A stretch of 24,912 bases of DNA from Spirochaeta sp. UBA2779 (GTDB lineage Bacteria; Spirochaetota; Spirochaetia; DSM-2461). The stretch lies in contig DEIH01000165.1 of NCBI GenBank assembly GCA_002352375.1, positions 1-24,912 on the forward strand, in the 5' to 3' direction. Of this stretch, positions 24,092-24,912 are shown in pieces. Numbering within the stretch: the stretch's first letter is position 1; every line of letters starts with the position of its first letter. The notes below the pieces were generated by a model. It did no database searches, had not been told where the DNA came from, and saw only the letters and a list, made by a program, of their open reading frames with translations. A program made the position numbers and the translations under genes.

Positions 24092-24835
24092 ATGGCTGAT
24101 GAAGAACGTGCAAAAAAGAAAGATAAAGGCAGTGGCGGAGCCGATGACTGGCTCACTACTTACGCCGACATGGTTACCCTCCTCCTTACCTTCTTTGTTC
24201 TCCTGATGAACCCCGATAACCCCATAGACAGTCAACGGATTGAACTGATTATGCAGGCTTTCCAGGGGCTTGGACCTTTAAGAGGCGGCAATACCCTGTC
24301 TGAAGGAATACTTGCCGAACTAGGCAACAATGTTTCTTCCATGCCTTCAGTTTCCCGGGGCAGCCGTCTTAATGAGGCCAGGAAGAAAGCAATCAGTGAA
24401 TTTCAGCCGGAAGTTCAAAATAGATTTGTCAAGATAAAGGAAGATGAGCGGGGACTGATAATCAGTCTGGCCGGGGATATTCTATTCAAGAGAGCCAGTG
24501 CTGAAATAGACCTCGAAAGATCGAGAAATGCATTGCAGAAACTGGCTGGATTTCTGGATTACAATGAGATTGCTGATAGAAAAATCCGTATAGAAGGACA
24601 TTCAGATTCCTCTCCCACCGACCCCGATGGTCCCTGGCCGACGAATTGGGAACTCTCATCAGCTCGCGCTGCTGCTGTTCTTCATTACATGGTGGATTAT
24701 GGTGCTGAAGAATCAAGATTTCAGGTAGCTGGTTTTGCCGATACGGTAAAACTCAAGGATCCTGAGAACACAGAAGAAGACCGGGCGGTGAACCGGAGGG
24801 TCGACATTGTGATACTCAAGGAGGGACTCGAATGA
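24092..24835 (+). CDS. motB: Flagellar stator protein MotB
   Basis: MotB anchors the stator to peptidoglycan and supplies the ion-binding aspartate. The 247 residues have a basic N-terminus, one membrane helix (WLTTYADMVTLLLTFFVLLM, about 20-39) with Asp26 in the position of the essential MotB aspartate, a linker, and an OmpA-like peptidoglycan-binding domain (about 150-245) containing IRIEGHSDSSP, NWELSSARAAAVLHYM, RFQVAGFAD and EDRAVNRRVDIVIL. The ribosome site before ATG 24092 is weak, suggesting coupling with motA, whose stop is three bases upstream. The stop overlaps a following ATG as ATGA, with AAGGAGGG upstream of that start. Confidence 0.97.
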   Translation: MADEERAKKKDKGSGGADDWLTTYADMVTLLLTFFVLLMNPDNPIDSQRIELIMQAFQGLGPLRGGNTLSEGILAELGNNVSSMPSVSRGSRLNEARKKAISEFQPEVQNRFVKIKEDERGLIISLAGDILFKRASAEIDLERSRNALQKLAGFLDYNEIADRKIRIEGHSDSSPTDPDGPWPTNWELSSARAAAVLHYMVDYGAEESRFQVAGFADTVKLKDPENTEEDRAVNRRVDIVILKEGLE

Positions 24836-24912
24836 TTCCCAAGCGAATGTCGGGATCGTTCCTCGCTACGCTGCGGTACGACCCTAAGTATGAGCGGAGT
24901 GAACTTGTTCAT
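24832..24912 (+). CDS. Start of a downstream ORF at the fliL position (partial, doubtful)
   Basis: A strong AAGGAGGG lies at the end of motB and an ATG at 24832 overlaps its stop, so a coupled gene starts here or did so originally. The frame stays open for 27 codons to the window edge, beginning MIPKRMSGSFLATLRYDPKY. In relatives fliL follows motB, but this sequence lacks the charged start and membrane helix expected for FliL, and it runs through a GC-rich inverted repeat. It may be the 5' end of fliL replaced or preceded by an inserted repeat. Confidence 0.35.
   Translation, partial: MIPKRMSGSFLATLRYDPKYERSELVH
24852..24884 (+). repeat. GC-rich inverted repeat after motB
   Basis: GGGATCGTTCC (24852-24862) and GGTACGACCC (24875-24884) can form a stem of nine pairs with one bulge and one mismatch around a 12-base loop. 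A second small palindrome GAACTTGTTC follows at 24901-24910. There is no T-run, so it does not look like a terminator. The texture suggests a dispersed palindromic repeat, which cannot be confirmed within this window. Confidence 0.5.

Noticed and set aside
24035..24235. Minus-strand ORF opposite motA-motB junction, Phe-rich end
   Set aside because: It is antisense to the conserved MotB membrane helix region and has no supporting context.
1..24912. CRISPR array, tRNA or rRNA genes, prophage or defence cassette
   Set aside because: I saw no regularly spaced repeats, no cloverleaf or rRNA-like sequence, and nearly all of the window is assigned to conserved genes.

Overview
The window reads as one uninterrupted, left-to-right block of chromosomal housekeeping and flagellar genes from a spirochaete. 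The evidence is the fusion of a compact division and cell-wall cluster to hslVU and then to a long flagellar operon, together with spirochaete-type members: flbB, flbD directly before motA, a short FlgD, and a FlgE with a Lys/Cys pair at the spacing of the Treponema hook cross-link. As I remember it, the Borrelia burgdorferi chromosome runs murF-mraY-ftsW-ftsQ-ftsA-ftsZ-TPR-smf-hslV-hslU-flgB...motB-fliL, and this window follows that order closely. The two XerC/XerD-type recombinases inserted into it point to a circular-chromosome relative, probably a motile free-living or host-associated member of Spirochaetales. I cannot name the species.

Region 1 (1-6885) is a minimal dcw cluster: the tail of an unidentified gene, murF, mraY, ftsW, ftsQ/divIB, ftsA and ftsZ. 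Their products finish the muropeptide precursor (MurF), load it on the lipid carrier (MraY), polymerise septal peptidoglycan (FtsW) and build the Z-ring (FtsZ, FtsA) and its periplasmic partner (FtsQ). murD, murG and murC, present between mraY and ftsQ in many other bacteria, are missing from this stretch.

Region 2 (6887-12317) holds genome-maintenance and proteolysis genes: a XerD-like recombinase, a TPR lipoprotein, dprA with a shortened C-terminus, a XerC-like recombinase, and the HslV peptidase with its HslU unfoldase.

Region 3 (12424-24835) is a flagellar operon in assembly order: rod and MS-ring (flgB, flgC, fliE, fliF), switch (fliG), export ATPase group (fliH, fliI, fliJ), the spirochaetal periplasmic collar protein flbB, hook-length control, cap and hook (fliK, flgD, flgE), flbD, and stator (motA, motB). 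The next gene in relatives is fliL. The window ends 77 bases after the motB stop, inside sequence that does not look like fliL and contains a GC-rich inverted repeat.

No gene lies on the minus strand and I see no factor-independent terminator. Most junctions are overlapping or under 25 bases. The exceptions are 12318-12423 (before flgB), 12841-13020 (flgB-flgC) and 13815-13896 (before fliF). The flgB-flgC gap is the most unusual part: it holds a 100-base imperfect inverted repeat and a 52-codon ORF, flanked by an 18-base duplication (16/18 identical) of the flgC ribosome-binding and start region. It looks like an insertion that copied its target. There is no gene-free stretch longer than 300 bases.
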